From contig NZ_CACSJO010000001.1 in assembly GCF_902706195.1 (NCBI RefSeq), positions 372,001 through 436,000 on the forward strand: a stretch of 64,000 nucleotides of DNA. The letters run 5' to 3'. The notes beneath the pieces are model-generated. The model ran no database searches. It saw nothing but the letters and a program-made list of their open reading frames with translations, and was not told where the DNA came from. Below are positions 8,061-16,791 of this stretch, in pieces (position 1 is the stretch's first letter; each line of letters opens with the position of its first letter). The stretch comes from Novosphingobium sp. 18050. Lineage in GTDB: Bacteria; Pseudomonadota; Alphaproteobacteria; Sphingomonadales; Sphingomonadaceae. A program made the translations under genes and the position numbers.

Positions 8061-9455
8061 ATGACAGCAGCCGAAGCGACACCTAAACTCGATTTCCCCG
8101 AGGAGGCCGCGCGGAACGACCGCGCCTTCCTCGGACACCCCAAAGGACTGGGTTATCTCGGCGTGGTGGAGGGGTGCGAACGGTTCTCGTACTACTCGAT
8201 GCAGACGCTGCTGACGCTTTACATGGTCAAGTATCTGCTGGTGCCCGGCCGGCAGGAAAGCGTGATCGGACTGGAGTGGCTGAAAACCCACCTGTTCTCG
8301 GGCCTTGAAGGCCAGCCGCTCGCCTCGGAAATTTTCGGGACGTACACCGCGCTGGTCTACCTGACGCCAATCCTCGGCGGTCTGCTCGCCGACCTGCTGC
8401 TGGGCCGCCGCGCGGCGCTGATCGCGGGCGCGGTCATCATGTCGCTCGGCCATTTCCTGATGGCATTCGAGGGCGCCTTCCTGCTGGCCCTGCTTTCGCT
8501 GGTCATCGGTGTGGGTCTGTTCAAGGGCAACATCGCCAGCCAGGTGGGCGAACTCTATGCCGCTAACGACATCCGCCGCGCCATGGCGTTCCAGATCTTC
8601 TACATCTTCATCAACGTCTCGGTGATCGCCGCACCGCTGATCTCCGGCACCCTGGGCGAGAAGATCGGCTGGCACTGGGGCTTCGGCGCCGCCGGAGTGG
8701 TCATGGTGATCGGCCTGCTTATCTACCTCGCCGCACGCCCCTGGCTGCCGGCGGACAGGCCCAGGACCGTGAAATCGTCTCAGCCGCGTCCCCGCTTCGA
8801 GCCCGGTGACGGTGCGCGCCTGGCCGCCGTTCTGGTGCTGGTGCCGATCCTCGGCCTCTCGCTTCTGGTCAACCAGCAGATCTTCAACGCCTACCTCGTC
8901 TGGGCCGACCAGCAGTTCCAGCTGACTTTCATGGGCACAACCCTGCCCACCAGCTGGATGATTACTCTGGACGCGACGCTCAGCTTCTCGATGCTCGTGG
9001 CCGTTGCCGCGTTCTGGGCCTTCGTCGGCAAGCGCACCGGGAAGGAACCGGACGAACTGGGCAAGATGATCCTGGGCTGCGTGTTCATCGTCGGTGGCGC
9101 ACTGTGCCTCTACATGGCGGCGCTGACGCAGGGGACGGGCAAGATCGGCCTGTTCTGGCCGGTGATGTTCCACCTCGTGAATTCGATCGGCTTCGCGCAT
9201 CTGCTCCCGGTAAGCCTGGCCCTGTTCACCCGGCTGGCGCCGCGCGCGCTCAATGCCTCGATCGTGGGAATCTATTATCTGGCGTTCTTCGGCGCGAACC
9301 TGGCAGTCGGCAAGATCGGCACCCTGTTCGAGACGATGCCCACCACGCAGTTCTGGCTGCTTCACGCAGGAACCGCGATGGTCGGCCTAGTCGGCTTCGG
9401 GCTGTTCAAGCTGCTGCTGGCCAAGCGGCTGATGGGCGCACCCAAGCCGGGCTGA
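8061..9455 (+). CDS. POT/PTR2-family proton-dependent oligopeptide transporter
   Basis: A 464-residue inner-membrane major facilitator protein that imports di- and tripeptides with protons. The POT signature is present: the GVVEGCERFSYYSMQ stretch in the first helix, containing the ExxERFxYY motif for proton coupling, and the later GLFKGNIASQVGELY and FQIFYIFINVSVI segments of the PTR2 signature. At least 12 hydrophobic segments are visible. It stands alone, with a bidirectional terminator directly downstream. Substrate preference cannot be read from the sequence. Confidence 0.92.
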   Translation: MTAAEATPKLDFPEEAARNDRAFLGHPKGLGYLGVVEGCERFSYYSMQTLLTLYMVKYLLVPGRQESVIGLEWLKTHLFSGLEGQPLASEIFGTYTALVYLTPILGGLLADLLLGRRAALIAGAVIMSLGHFLMAFEGAFLLALLSLVIGVGLFKGNIASQVGELYAANDIRRAMAFQIFYIFINVSVIAAPLISGTLGEKIGWHWGFGAAGVVMVIGLLIYLAARPWLPADRPRTVKSSQPRPRFEPGDGARLAAVLVLVPILGLSLLVNQQIFNAYLVWADQQFQLTFMGTTLPTSWMITLDATLSFSMLVAVAAFWAFVGKRTGKEPDELGKMILGCVFIVGGALCLYMAALTQGTGKIGLFWPVMFHLVNSIGFAHLLPVSLALFTRLAPRALNASIVGIYYLAFFGANLAVGKIGTLFETMPTTQFWLLHAGTAMVGLVGFGLFKLLLAKRLMGAPKPG

Positions 9456-9477
9456 CCTCGGCCCGGCGGTTGCACAA

Positions 9478-9517
9478 ATGAAAAGCCCTCGGGAGACAAT
9501 CCCGAGGGCTTTTCATT
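9478..9517. terminator. Bidirectional terminator between the POT transporter and purQ
   Basis: An 18-bp near-perfect inverted repeat (stem core AAAAGCCCTCGGGA, loop GACAA) with an A-run on the left and T-run on the right. It can end both the plus-strand transporter and the minus-strand purS-purQ transcripts. Confidence 0.9.
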
Positions 9518-9552
9518 GTGAGAGGCATCGTCCGCAGCGCGAACGAAGGCGA

Positions 9553-10230
9553 TCAGGCCCCGACGAGGCCCCGAATCGCGCTTTCGAACAGGCCGCGCCC
9601 GTCGGTGCCGCCGTGGGTGTCCTCGATCGCGCGCTCAGGGTGCGGCATCATGCCCAGCACGTTGCCGGCCGCGTTGAGCAGGCCTGCGATCGAGCGGGCT
9701 GAACCGTTGACCTCCTCGGCATAGCGGAAGGCTACGCGGCCCTCCCCCTCGAGACGGTCGAGCGTGGCGTCGTCGGCGAAGTAGTTGCCATCGTGATGCG
9801 CCACGGGAACGCGGATTACCTGTCCGGCATCGTAGGCGGAGGTGAACAGCGACTGCGCATTGGCGACTTCGAGGCTGACTTCGCGGCAGACGAAGTTCAG
9901 ACCCGCATTGCGCAGAAGCGCGCCGGGCAGAAGGCCGCTTTCGGTCAGCACCTGGAAACCGTTGCACACGCCCAGCACCGGCACCCCGCGCTCCGCAGCG
10001 GCGATCACCGCCTGCATGATCGGCGAGCGCGAGGCGATAGCGCCGCAGCGCAGGTAGTCGCCGTAGGAGAACCCGCCGGGAACGGCGATGAAGTCCAGTC
10101 CCTCGGGCAGTTGGCTGTCGCCGTGCCAGACGCGGTGGGGCGCTGTGCCCGAGACCTTCTCCAGCGCCACCGCCATGTCGCGGTCGCAGTTCGAGCCCGG
10201 GAAGGTGATGACGGCGGAAGTGAAAGCCAT
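9553..10230 (-). CDS. purQ: Phosphoribosylformylglycinamidine synthase, glutaminase subunit
   Basis: A 225-residue class I glutamine amidotransferase that supplies ammonia to PurL for FGAR to FGAM conversion in purine synthesis. The N-terminal FPGSNCDRD, the oxyanion region [14 protein letters not shown], the nucleophile Cys in GVCNGFQVL and the C-terminal MMPHPERA with the catalytic His and Glu are all present. The start ATG overlaps the purS stop by one base (TGATG), so the two are translationally coupled. purL is not in the window. Confidence 0.97.
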   Translation of the reverse strand: MAFTSAVITFPGSNCDRDMAVALEKVSGTAPHRVWHGDSQLPEGLDFIAVPGGFSYGDYLRCGAIASRSPIMQAVIAAAERGVPVLGVCNGFQVLTESGLLPGALLRNAGLNFVCREVSLEVANAQSLFTSAYDAGQVIRVPVAHHDGNYFADDATLDRLEGEGRVAFRYAEEVNGSARSIAGLLNAAGNVLGMMPHPERAIEDTHGGTDGRGLFESAIRGLVGA

Positions 10231-10466
10231 CAGGCGGCCACCTTCTCGATGCGGTAGTTCTCGATCACCATGTTAGCGAGGAGCTTGCGACACATGTCGT
10301 CGATCGCTTCGTCGGTAACGGTCTCGGCGACGTCCAGCTCGAACAGGCGGCCGGCGCGCACGTCGTTGACGCCGGCAAAGCCGAGGCCTTCGAGCGAATG
10401 GTGGATCGCACGGCCCTGCGGATCGAGGACGCCGGGCTTAAGGCTGACGTGGACGCGGACTTTCAT
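10230..10466 (-). CDS. purS: Phosphoribosylformylglycinamidine synthase subunit PurS
   Basis: A 78-residue small subunit that bridges PurQ and PurL in the three-part FGAM synthase. It begins [18 protein letters not shown], the usual PurS opening, and contains [18 protein letters not shown]. The start at 10466 matches family length; an upstream in-frame extension to 10538 is not family-like. It overlaps purQ by one base. In many alphaproteobacteria purC precedes purS; here an unrelated SDR gene lies divergently upstream. Confidence 0.96.
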   Translation of the reverse strand: MKVRVHVSLKPGVLDPQGRAIHHSLEGLGFAGVNDVRAGRLFELDVAETVTDEAIDDMCRKLLANMVIENYRIEKVAA

Positions 10467-10685
10467 CTGAAGGGCCTTTCGCTTTGCGGGCGCAGATTCG
10501 TTGGGAGCGCCTATGACTCCCCAGCGTCGCCGGGGCAAGTCACGCTGTTACGCGATCGGCCAGGAATGTCCCGGCAATGCCCCGGAAATGCACCAGATCG
10601 GGCGCGCGAGATTGAACCACCCCGCCCAACCTGCCATCTGCGAGGGGCGGTCGCAGCCCTGCGCCGAAGCGGAGTTCCAAGTCCA

Positions 10686-11585
10686 ATGACCATTTCCTTT
10701 GCCGGACAGGTTGCAGTGGTCACCGGCGCCGGAACCGGGCTAGGCCGCGCCTATGCGCTGGATCTCGCCCGGCGCGGCGCGAAAGTGGTGGTCAACGATC
10801 TGGGCGCGGCGCGCGACGGAACCGGCAACTCCGACGCCGCCCTCGCCGTCGTCGAGGAAATCCGCGAAGCCGGCGGCGAGGCGATGGCGGATGGCGGCGA
10901 CGTTTCCGACTATGCCCAGATGGAAGCCATGGCCGCCCGCGCGAAAGAGGCCTGGGGCGCCGTCCACGTCCTCATCAACAACGCCGGTATCCTGCGCGAC
11001 AGAACCTTCGCCAAGATGGACCCGGCCGATTTCGAACTGGTCGTGCGCGTCCATTTGCTGGGCAGCGCCTTCGCCACCAAGGCGGTGTGGGACACGATGC
11101 GCGAGCAGAACTACGGCCGCGTCCTGATGACCACCTCGTCGACCGGGCTGGGCGGCAATTTCGGGCAGGCAAATTACGGTGCGGCGAAAGCCGGCGTTCT
11201 GGGCCTTGCCCGCACGCTTCGGCTCGAAGGCGCGAAATACGGCATCCGCGTCAATTCGATCGCACCTACCGCAGGCACCCGCATGACCGCCGACATCTTT
11301 CCCGAAGAGGCCTACAAGGCCTTCGAGCCCGGCAACGTCGCGCCTGCGGCGGTCTTCCTCGTTTCGAAGGATGCGCCGACGGATGCGATCGTGGCGGCAG
11401 GCGGCGGCGTTATCCAAGGCGCCTGGATCACCGTCAACGACGGCATTCTCCTGCCCGAAGGCCACCGCACCGCCGAGGACATCGCCGCAGCCTGGCCGCG
11501 TATTGCCGACCGCAAGGGCGACCACGTCTTCGAAAACGGCATGGAGCAGGCGCAGCACGCTCTTTCGATGCTAACGAAGATGTAG
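10686..11585 (+). CDS. Short-chain dehydrogenase/reductase, 17beta-HSD4 / MFE-2 hydroxyacyl-CoA dehydrogenase-like
   Basis: A 299-residue classical SDR. The Rossmann glycine motif TGAGTGLG lies near residues 13-20, followed by VVVNDLGAARDGTG, a phrase characteristic of the dehydrogenase domain of peroxisomal multifunctional enzyme 2. NNAG is near residues 98-101, and the catalytic Ser (TTSSTG) and YGAAK follow. It probably oxidises 3-hydroxyacyl-CoA or a steroid-like alcohol with NAD(P). The ATG at 10686 gives the usual short N-terminus; the long open frame upstream is not protein-like. It appears monocistronic, followed by a palindromic repeat. Exact substrate unknown. Confidence 0.88.
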   Translation: MTISFAGQVAVVTGAGTGLGRAYALDLARRGAKVVVNDLGAARDGTGNSDAALAVVEEIREAGGEAMADGGDVSDYAQMEAMAARAKEAWGAVHVLINNAGILRDRTFAKMDPADFELVVRVHLLGSAFATKAVWDTMREQNYGRVLMTTSSTGLGGNFGQANYGAAKAGVLGLARTLRLEGAKYGIRVNSIAPTAGTRMTADIFPEEAYKAFEPGNVAPAAVFLVSKDAPTDAIVAAGGGVIQGAWITVNDGILLPEGHRTAEDIAAAWPRIADRKGDHVFENGMEQAQHALSMLTKM

Positions 11586-11606
11586 AGGGAGCGTCTGGGG
11601 ATATCG

Positions 11607-11631
11607 TCGTCCCGGGTCGAGTCCGGGACGA
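11607..11631. repeat. Palindromic intergenic element, family A copy 1
   Basis: TCGTCCCGG, a 7-base centre and CCGGGACGA form a perfect 9-bp stem. It lies 21 bases after the SDR stop. A second, less perfect copy with the same core occurs at 26931-26956, indicating a dispersed REP-like sequence. It lacks a strong T-run, so it is not a classical terminator. Confidence 0.6.
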
Positions 11632-11660
11632 CGGCTTCATGCTTGCTCTGACGACTGCCC

Positions 11661-12413
11661 TTAGCAGTTCTGGCCCGGCCGGCACGGCGGCGGACCACCC
11701 GCGCCTCCGGGAGCACCGCGGCCCGGCCCCTTGCCCGGACCACCTGCGGGGCGCAGTTCATCCATGCTCAACTCGCCGTCATGGTCCTTATCGGCCTCGT
11801 CGAAGTGCTTGCCTTCGTAGGCCAGCAGTTCCTCCAGGCTTACACCGGCATCGTAATTGGTGTTGGCGCGCGCGATCGTCGCGCCGTTCAGCGGCTCGAT
11901 CATCTGGACCAGCACGAAATCGTCGGGATTGTCACTGGTCGCCACGATGGCGTCGGGGATCGGCCCGTTACGGTCCCCGAAGGCGTTCGCATCGCTGGAG
12001 GCGACCGATCCCATCCGCTTCTGCCACGCCATGAATTCGGCTGGGGAGATGCTGCCGTCGCGATTGCTGTCCACCGCCTCGAAACGGGTGTGGATGGTGG
12101 CTTCGCGCCGTGCATCGACGACCGCGTGAAGCTCGTCGATGGTGACCGTGCCGTCCTTGTTGGCATCGGCCTCACGGAACATGGCGGTGACGATCTTGTC
12201 GAACTGCTTGCGCTTCACCGGCTTGGGCGGACGCGGCGCGGATGGCTTTCCGCCGCCCGGCCCATCGTCCTCGCCGCCGGGACCACCGCCCATGCCTCCC
12301 ATTCCGCCTCCCATGCCCCCATCCATGCCTCCGGGCATGCCCTGCGCATGAACGGCCGGAGACTGCATCAGCGACAACGAGGCCGCGGCGAGGATAAGGG
12401 AAATCTTGCGCAT
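11661..12413 (-). CDS. Exported EF-hand calcium-binding protein
   Basis: A 250-residue protein with a signal peptide (MRKISLILAAASLSLMQSPAVHA), a Gly/Met-rich low-complexity stretch at about 25-60, and calcium loops of EF-hand type: DANKDGTVTIDE, DSNRDGSISPAE and DKDHDGELSMDE, with a degenerate fourth (NTNYDAGVSLEE). The C-terminus is Gly/Pro-rich with two cysteines. Similar exported EF-hand proteins are common in sphingomonads, and their role is unclear. It is a single gene, convergent with the SDR gene. Calcium binding is well supported by the D-x-D/N-x-D-G pattern; function is not known. Confidence 0.85.
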   Translation of the reverse strand: MRKISLILAAASLSLMQSPAVHAQGMPGGMDGGMGGGMGGMGGGPGGEDDGPGGGKPSAPRPPKPVKRKQFDKIVTAMFREADANKDGTVTIDELHAVVDARREATIHTRFEAVDSNRDGSISPAEFMAWQKRMGSVASSDANAFGDRNGPIPDAIVATSDNPDDFVLVQMIEPLNGATIARANTNYDAGVSLEELLAYEGKHFDEADKDHDGELSMDELRPAGGPGKGPGRGAPGGAGGPPPCRPGQNC

Positions 12414-12496
12414 GATGGCGGTCTGTCCGTGCTATTTAACAGGAAGATTTCAACGCGAAAAAATAACCGGCCGCAATCACCAGGCGCCCGCGATCT

Positions 12497-12868
12497 TCAG
12501 TCTTCGACGATCTTGAGCAGTTTGCGCTCCAGCGGGCTGAGGACATTGGACAAGTCGTGCCCGCGCTTGAGGACCTGGCCAACTTCGCCGAACAGCGTCC
12601 ACATGCCTTGCTTGCCCCGAAGCGCCGGGCGTTTCTCGATTCGAGCCTGGGGACGCTCGGCAGCGCGGCGGAACGCGCAGAAGCTGGCGGCATCGCGGGC
12701 GAAGTCCATCGCATAGTCGCGCCACATTCCGGCAGCGACCATGCGGCCGTAAAGATCGAGAATGCGCTGGAGTTCGAGCCGGTCGAAACCGACCTGAAGC
12801 GCACCGCCACCGGGAAAGGGAACGACGCTGCCGGTAGCGGAACCGCCGCCCTGAGGGCCTGCCGCCAT
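12497..12868 (-). CDS. DUF2794 family protein
   Basis: A 123-residue cytosolic protein recognised as DUF2794 by the core FDRLELQRILDLYGRMV, WRDYAMDF, RIEKRPAL and VLKRGHDLSNVL phrases. The family is largely alphaproteobacterial and uncharacterised. The ATG at 12868 has an AAGGGT ribosome binding site; a TTG nine bases earlier (12877) would overlap the cysE stop. It follows cysE directly, so it is probably cotranscribed with it. Confidence 0.85.
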   Translation of the reverse strand: MAAGPQGGGSATGSVVPFPGGGALQVGFDRLELQRILDLYGRMVAAGMWRDYAMDFARDAASFCAFRRAAERPQARIEKRPALRGKQGMWTLFGEVGQVLKRGHDLSNVLSPLERKLLKIVED

Positions 12869-12873
12869 GCGGT

Positions 12874-13590
12874 TCAAAGACCCTTGAGCACCGATTCGCC
12901 TGCCCGTTCGACCTTGCGGATCTCATGCTCGCGCGCTGCCAGAAGCGATTCCACCTGCGAGCGCAGCAGGGCGACCTGCTCTTCCAGTTCGTCGACGCGC
13001 TGGTTGCCCACCGGCTCGCACGGCTCCTTGCAGGGCGTGCCGTAGGGCATGAATTCCTTGGCGTAAGTCTCTGCCTTGACCAGCGTGGAGCGGGCCTTGA
13101 CGCCGATCATGGTCGCGCCTTCGGGCACGTCCTCGGTAACCACGGCGCTGGCGCCGATGCGCGCACGCTTGCCAATCGTGACGGGGCCGATGATCTGCGC
13201 GCCCGAACCGACGATCACGTTGTCGAGCAAAGTCGGATGGCGCTTGCCGCCGACGCCATTGGTGGGGTTGGACCCGCCCAGCGTCACGCACTGGTAGATC
13301 GTCACATTGTCACCAATGATCGCGGTTTCACCGATGACGGTAAAGCCGTGGTCGATGAAGAAGTTCTTGCCGATGGTCGCGCCCGGATGGATGTCGATCG
13401 CGGTCAGGAAGCGCGAAAGGTGGTTCACCACGCGCGCCAGGAAGAACAGGTCTGCCTGGAACAGCGCATGGGCTATCCGGTGCCAGAATACGGCCCAGAC
13501 GCCGGGATACAAAAGGACTTCCCACCGCGAACGCGGCGCAGGATCACGTGCGACGACGGAATCCAGGTAGCGGACAATATCACCCAGCAT
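12874..13590 (-). CDS. cysE: Serine O-acetyltransferase
   Basis: A 238-residue enzyme transferring acetyl from acetyl-CoA to serine, the committed step of cysteine synthesis. The N-terminal helical part (about 1-55) is short. The left-handed beta-helix of hexapeptide repeats follows with HPGATIGKNFFIDHG (catalytic His region), ETAIIGDNVTIYQ, VTLGG and KRHP. After residue about 190 there is an extra basic and coiled-coil-like tail (VDELEEQVALLRSQVESLL) with two cysteines (GTPCKEPCEP) just before it. Short EpsC-like forms of this kind are common outside enterics. It stands first in a two-gene unit with the DUF2794 gene. Confidence 0.93.
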   Translation of the reverse strand: MLGDIVRYLDSVVARDPAPRSRWEVLLYPGVWAVFWHRIAHALFQADLFFLARVVNHLSRFLTAIDIHPGATIGKNFFIDHGFTVIGETAIIGDNVTIYQCVTLGGSNPTNGVGGKRHPTLLDNVIVGSGAQIIGPVTIGKRARIGASAVVTEDVPEGATMIGVKARSTLVKAETYAKEFMPYGTPCKEPCEPVGNQRVDELEEQVALLRSQVESLLAAREHEIRKVERAGESVLKGL

Positions 13591-13647
13591 TACCCGAATC
13601 TCCCATCAATCGGATCGGTTTGCAACTACCCTGCAACAGGTACGCCC

Positions 13648-14298
13648 TCACGGCTCCCTGATATCGCCGCCTTTAGTCTCAATCAGGGCGTCGCGCCAGA
13701 TTGCCATGGTAGGGGCAACCTTACGCTCAAGACTGAGCCGGTCGATGGCGGCGACCAGACGTTCGACGCCCAGATGGCTACGCTCACACCGTCCTGCAAG
13801 ATACTGAATCGCCGTTTCATCGAGGATGAGTCCGCGCATCTCGGCGTGGATCTCGATAAGCCCGGCCAGCATGGCATCGTCCGGCTCGCCGATCTCCAGA
13901 TCGAGCGCTGCACCCAGCCGAGAGGACAAGTCGGGCAAGGTCACCCGCCAGCGCGCCTCATCCCCGACACCTTCACCGTCACCGGTTCCGGGCGCGAAGC
14001 GGTTTTGGGCGACGATCAGCAGCGGGCGGCCGTTTTCCTGCGCCCGGTTCCAGCGGTGGAACAGCGCGTCCTCGTCCATGAGGTGGGCATCGTCGATGGC
14101 ATCGCCCGCGCCCGATTCGGCGAACCAGCGCGCCAGCAGCGATTTGCCGGAACGCGCCGGCCCGGACAGAATCGCGGTACGGAACGGCCAGCTGCCGGGC
14201 TCCAGCAATGCGTCGACCACACCGGAATTGGCGGCGGCCACGACAATGCGCGGCGGGCTGTCGCTCGCAGCTGACAGCGGAAGGGCGATCTGCCTCAT
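13648..14298 (-). CDS. hdaA: DnaA-related regulatory inactivation protein HdaA
   Basis: A 216-residue DnaA-like AAA+ protein lacking a DNA-binding domain. It opens MRQIALPL, a clamp-binding style N-terminus (QxxLPL) that recruits Hda to the DNA polymerase beta clamp. The P-loop-like SGPARSGKSLLARWF and the Walker B-like DAIDDAHLMDED follow, then a helical lid with the sensor-2 Arg. It stimulates ATP hydrolysis by DnaA to prevent over-initiation. It lies just downstream of the DUF2066-like gene, 14 bases apart on the same strand, so cotranscription is likely. The role comes from Hda of E. coli and HdaA of Caulobacter. Confidence 0.85.
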   Translation of the reverse strand: MRQIALPLSAASDSPPRIVVAAANSGVVDALLEPGSWPFRTAILSGPARSGKSLLARWFAESGAGDAIDDAHLMDEDALFHRWNRAQENGRPLLIVAQNRFAPGTGDGEGVGDEARWRVTLPDLSSRLGAALDLEIGEPDDAMLAGLIEIHAEMRGLILDETAIQYLAGRCERSHLGVERLVAAIDRLSLERKVAPTMAIWRDALIETKGGDIREP

Positions 14299-14312
14299 AA
14301 CCGGGTGCAGCC

Positions 14313-15602
14313 TTAGCGGCTGATCCTGAGCGCGCCGCCCCCGCTCGACACCTTCCAGCCCTGCGCACGCAAGGCCGAAGCGATGCGTTCGGAGCCGCCC
14401 GCAGCGGTAACGCGCATGACTGAAGTGCCGCCGATGGCAAGGCTGACGGTCGCCGCGCCCTGAACGCCGGGCACCCCGCGAACGGCAGCCAGCGCCGCAT
14501 CCACCGCCGCCGCATCGGGCGTGGCGAACTGGACCGTGACGGTCTCGGCCGGGGCGCCGCTGACATCCTCGGCGCGAATGGTCGGGGTGGGCTGAGGAAC
14601 GGGCACGGCGGGCAGATCGTCGCCCTTGGGCATCAGCTTCTGGCGCAGTTCCTCGAACGCACGGTCGAGCGCGACGCCGCCGGCATTGATCGTCGGATCG
14701 GGCTGAAGCACGCCCTGCGAAAGCGCATCGCGGTAAAGCCCGTCAACCCGCGTCACCGCCTGGTCGAGCATGCGCGGCAGGTCCTGTTCGCTTGCCGCCG
14801 TCATCGTGAAGCTGTCGAGGAACTTGTTGTCGGGGCCGTAGCGGGCCGTGAACGTGCCGTTGATCGGGCCACCAGGCCACTGGCGCTCCAGCCGCGCGAC
14901 GGGGCTGACCACGTCGGAAGCGTCGAACTGGCCCAGCACCGTGCGCCACCAGAGGCGGCTGCGGCGGCCTTGCTGGCCAGCGGTGAGAACAAGCGATTCG
15001 CCGCCTGTCCCGGCCGGACGCACGTAATCGACCGGGCTCGCCGCTGCCTGGAACTCCGCCCAGGCCTTCTGCCAGGGTCCGCGAACCTCAAAAACCTGAC
15101 GCACGCCGCCCGACTGAAGAACCGGCAGCAGCAGCAGCGGCGCCGAGCGCGGGCCGGTGCCCGCACCGCTGCCTACATATTGCCCCGCCTTGGCCTTGTC
15201 GAAGATCACACCCAGCGTCGCCATGTACCGACGCGGGCCGACCTGCTCGTGGCCGATGACCACCGAGGAGACCATGGCATCGATCGATTCGACCGGCATG
15301 TCCGGGCCGCCCAGCTTCTTCCAGGCTTCCTTTTCCGCCTGTTTCCAGCCGGCAAGCCGCGCTTCCGCCCCGGTTTTCCCGGTAACGTCCACCTCGATGC
15401 CGTTGACCTGGATGTCCTCGGAATTGGCGAGCGGAGCGATACCGCGATCGCCCTCGATCTGGGCGGCGAGTCGCGCGCCGCCAATCCCGATACCGACTGC
15501 GCAGAGCGCAAGCGCAGCTACGCCGCCAATGACCAGCGCCTTGCGCCCCATCGGACTAATGCGGGCAGGCCGCGGGGTTTTTGGGGAAATCGTGTACGCC
15601 AT
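14313..15602 (-). CDS. DUF2066-like membrane-anchored protein
   Basis: A 429-residue protein with one N-terminal hydrophobic segment (ALVIGGVAALALCAVGIGIGG) and a long extracytoplasmic part. Residues about 48-130 (VNGIEVDVTGKTGAEARLAGWKQ onward) resemble DUF2066 in pattern. A gapped middle region and a C-terminal alpha/beta repeat ending GWKVSSGGGALRIS follow. In Pseudomonas a DUF2066 gene also lies between hda and purM, and the same association recurs here. The ATG at 15602 is chosen; the ATG at 15551 is an alternative, and neither has a clear ribosome binding site. Function unknown. Confidence 0.65.
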   Translation of the reverse strand: MAYTISPKTPRPARISPMGRKALVIGGVAALALCAVGIGIGGARLAAQIEGDRGIAPLANSEDIQVNGIEVDVTGKTGAEARLAGWKQAEKEAWKKLGGPDMPVESIDAMVSSVVIGHEQVGPRRYMATLGVIFDKAKAGQYVGSGAGTGPRSAPLLLLPVLQSGGVRQVFEVRGPWQKAWAEFQAAASPVDYVRPAGTGGESLVLTAGQQGRRSRLWWRTVLGQFDASDVVSPVARLERQWPGGPINGTFTARYGPDNKFLDSFTMTAASEQDLPRMLDQAVTRVDGLYRDALSQGVLQPDPTINAGGVALDRAFEELRQKLMPKGDDLPAVPVPQPTPTIRAEDVSGAPAETVTVQFATPDAAAVDAALAAVRGVPGVQGAATVSLAIGGTSVMRVTAAGGSERIASALRAQGWKVSSGGGALRISR

Positions 15603-15672
15603 CTGTCGAAACCGTGGGCCTTTTGCCCAAACGGCGATGGAAATCCAAGTCACAAAGCGCTAGGCGCGCCCA

Positions 15673-16791
15673 ATGTCCGACGATAACTCTCAGAAGAGCT
15701 ATAGCTACGAGCAGGCCGGCGTCTCGATCGCGGCCGGAAATGCGCTGGTCAAGGCCATCGCCCCGCTCGCGAAATCCACCGCCCGCCCCGGCGCAGACGC
15801 GGAGCTTGGCGGCTTCGGCGGCTTCTTCGATCCGCGTGCAGCCGGTTATAAGGACCCGTTGCTGGTCGCCGCCAACGACGGCGTCGGCACCAAGGTCAAG
15901 CTGGCCATCGACCATGATCGCCATGACCAGATCGGCATCGATCTCGTCGCCATGTGCGTCAACGACCTTATCGTGCAGGGCGCCGAGCCGCTGTTCTTCC
16001 TCGACTATTTCGCCACCGGCAAGCTGGAAAACGGCGTCGCAGAGCGAGTCGTCGCCAGCATCGCCGATGGCTGCAAGATTTCGGGCTGCGCCCTGATCGG
16101 CGGCGAAACCGCTGAAATGCCCGGCATGTATGCCGCCGGCGACTACGACCTCGCAGGCTTCTGCGTCGGCGCGGTAGAGCGCGGCGAGCAGCTGACCGGC
16201 GACAAGGTGGCCGAAGGCGACGTGCTGCTGGGCCTCGCTTCCTCGGGCGTTCACTCGAACGGCTACTCGCTGGTGCGCCGCCTTGCCGAGGACAAGGGCT
16301 GGAAGCTGAACCGACCTGCCCTGTTCGACCCCGAAGTACTGCTGATCGACGCCCTCATCGCGCCCACGCGCATCTATGTGAAGAGCCTGCTGCCTTTCGT
16401 TCGCCCAAAGGACGGAAAGCCAGCCCGCATCCACGCCCTCGCCCACATCACCGGCGGCGGTCTGCTGGAGAATATTCCCCGCGTGCTACCCAAGGGCCTG
16501 CATGCGCGAATCGACGCAGATGCGTGGCCCCAGCCGCGCCTGATGGCGTTCCTGCAGGCGCAGGGCCACATCGAGCCGGGCGAGATGGCGCGCACCTTCA
16601 ACTGCGGCGTCGGCATGGTTCTGGCTGTCGCAGCGGACGAAGTCGCCTCGCTCAAGGCCGATCTCGAAGCGGCGGGCGAAACCGTCTTCACCATCGGCAC
16701 CATCGAGGCCGGCGAAAAGGGCTGCACCGTCACCGGTTCGATCGAGACCTGGTCGGCACGCGAACCGTGGGAAGCCGTGCACCTTGGCTAA
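15673..16791 (+). CDS. purM: Phosphoribosylformylglycinamidine cyclo-ligase (AIR synthase)
   Basis: A 372-residue ATP-dependent enzyme closing the imidazole ring to give AIR. Recognisable stretches are [26 protein letters not shown] (nucleotide-binding loop), [24 protein letters not shown] (in part), [16 protein letters not shown] and [15 protein letters not shown]. Length is slightly above the usual 345 because of C-terminal residues. It overlaps purN by 8 bases; the pair is divergent from the DUF2066-like and hdaA genes across 70 bases. Confidence 0.97.
   Translation: MSDDNSQKSYSYEQAGVSIAAGNALVKAIAPLAKSTARPGADAELGGFGGFFDPRAAGYKDPLLVAANDGVGTKVKLAIDHDRHDQIGIDLVAMCVNDLIVQGAEPLFFLDYFATGKLENGVAERVVASIADGCKISGCALIGGETAEMPGMYAAGDYDLAGFCVGAVERGEQLTGDKVAEGDVLLGLASSGVHSNGYSLVRRLAEDKGWKLNRPALFDPEVLLIDALIAPTRIYVKSLLPFVRPKDGKPARIHALAHITGGGLLENIPRVLPKGLHARIDADAWPQPRLMAFLQAQGHIEPGEMARTFNCGVGMVLAVAADEVASLKADLEAAGETVFTIGTIEAGEKGCTVTGSIETWSAREPWEAVHLG

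Noticed and set aside
7787..8086. A 99-codon open frame over the hairpin block
   Set aside because: Basic, low-quality composition, no ribosome binding site, and it overlaps the start of the transporter gene in another frame.
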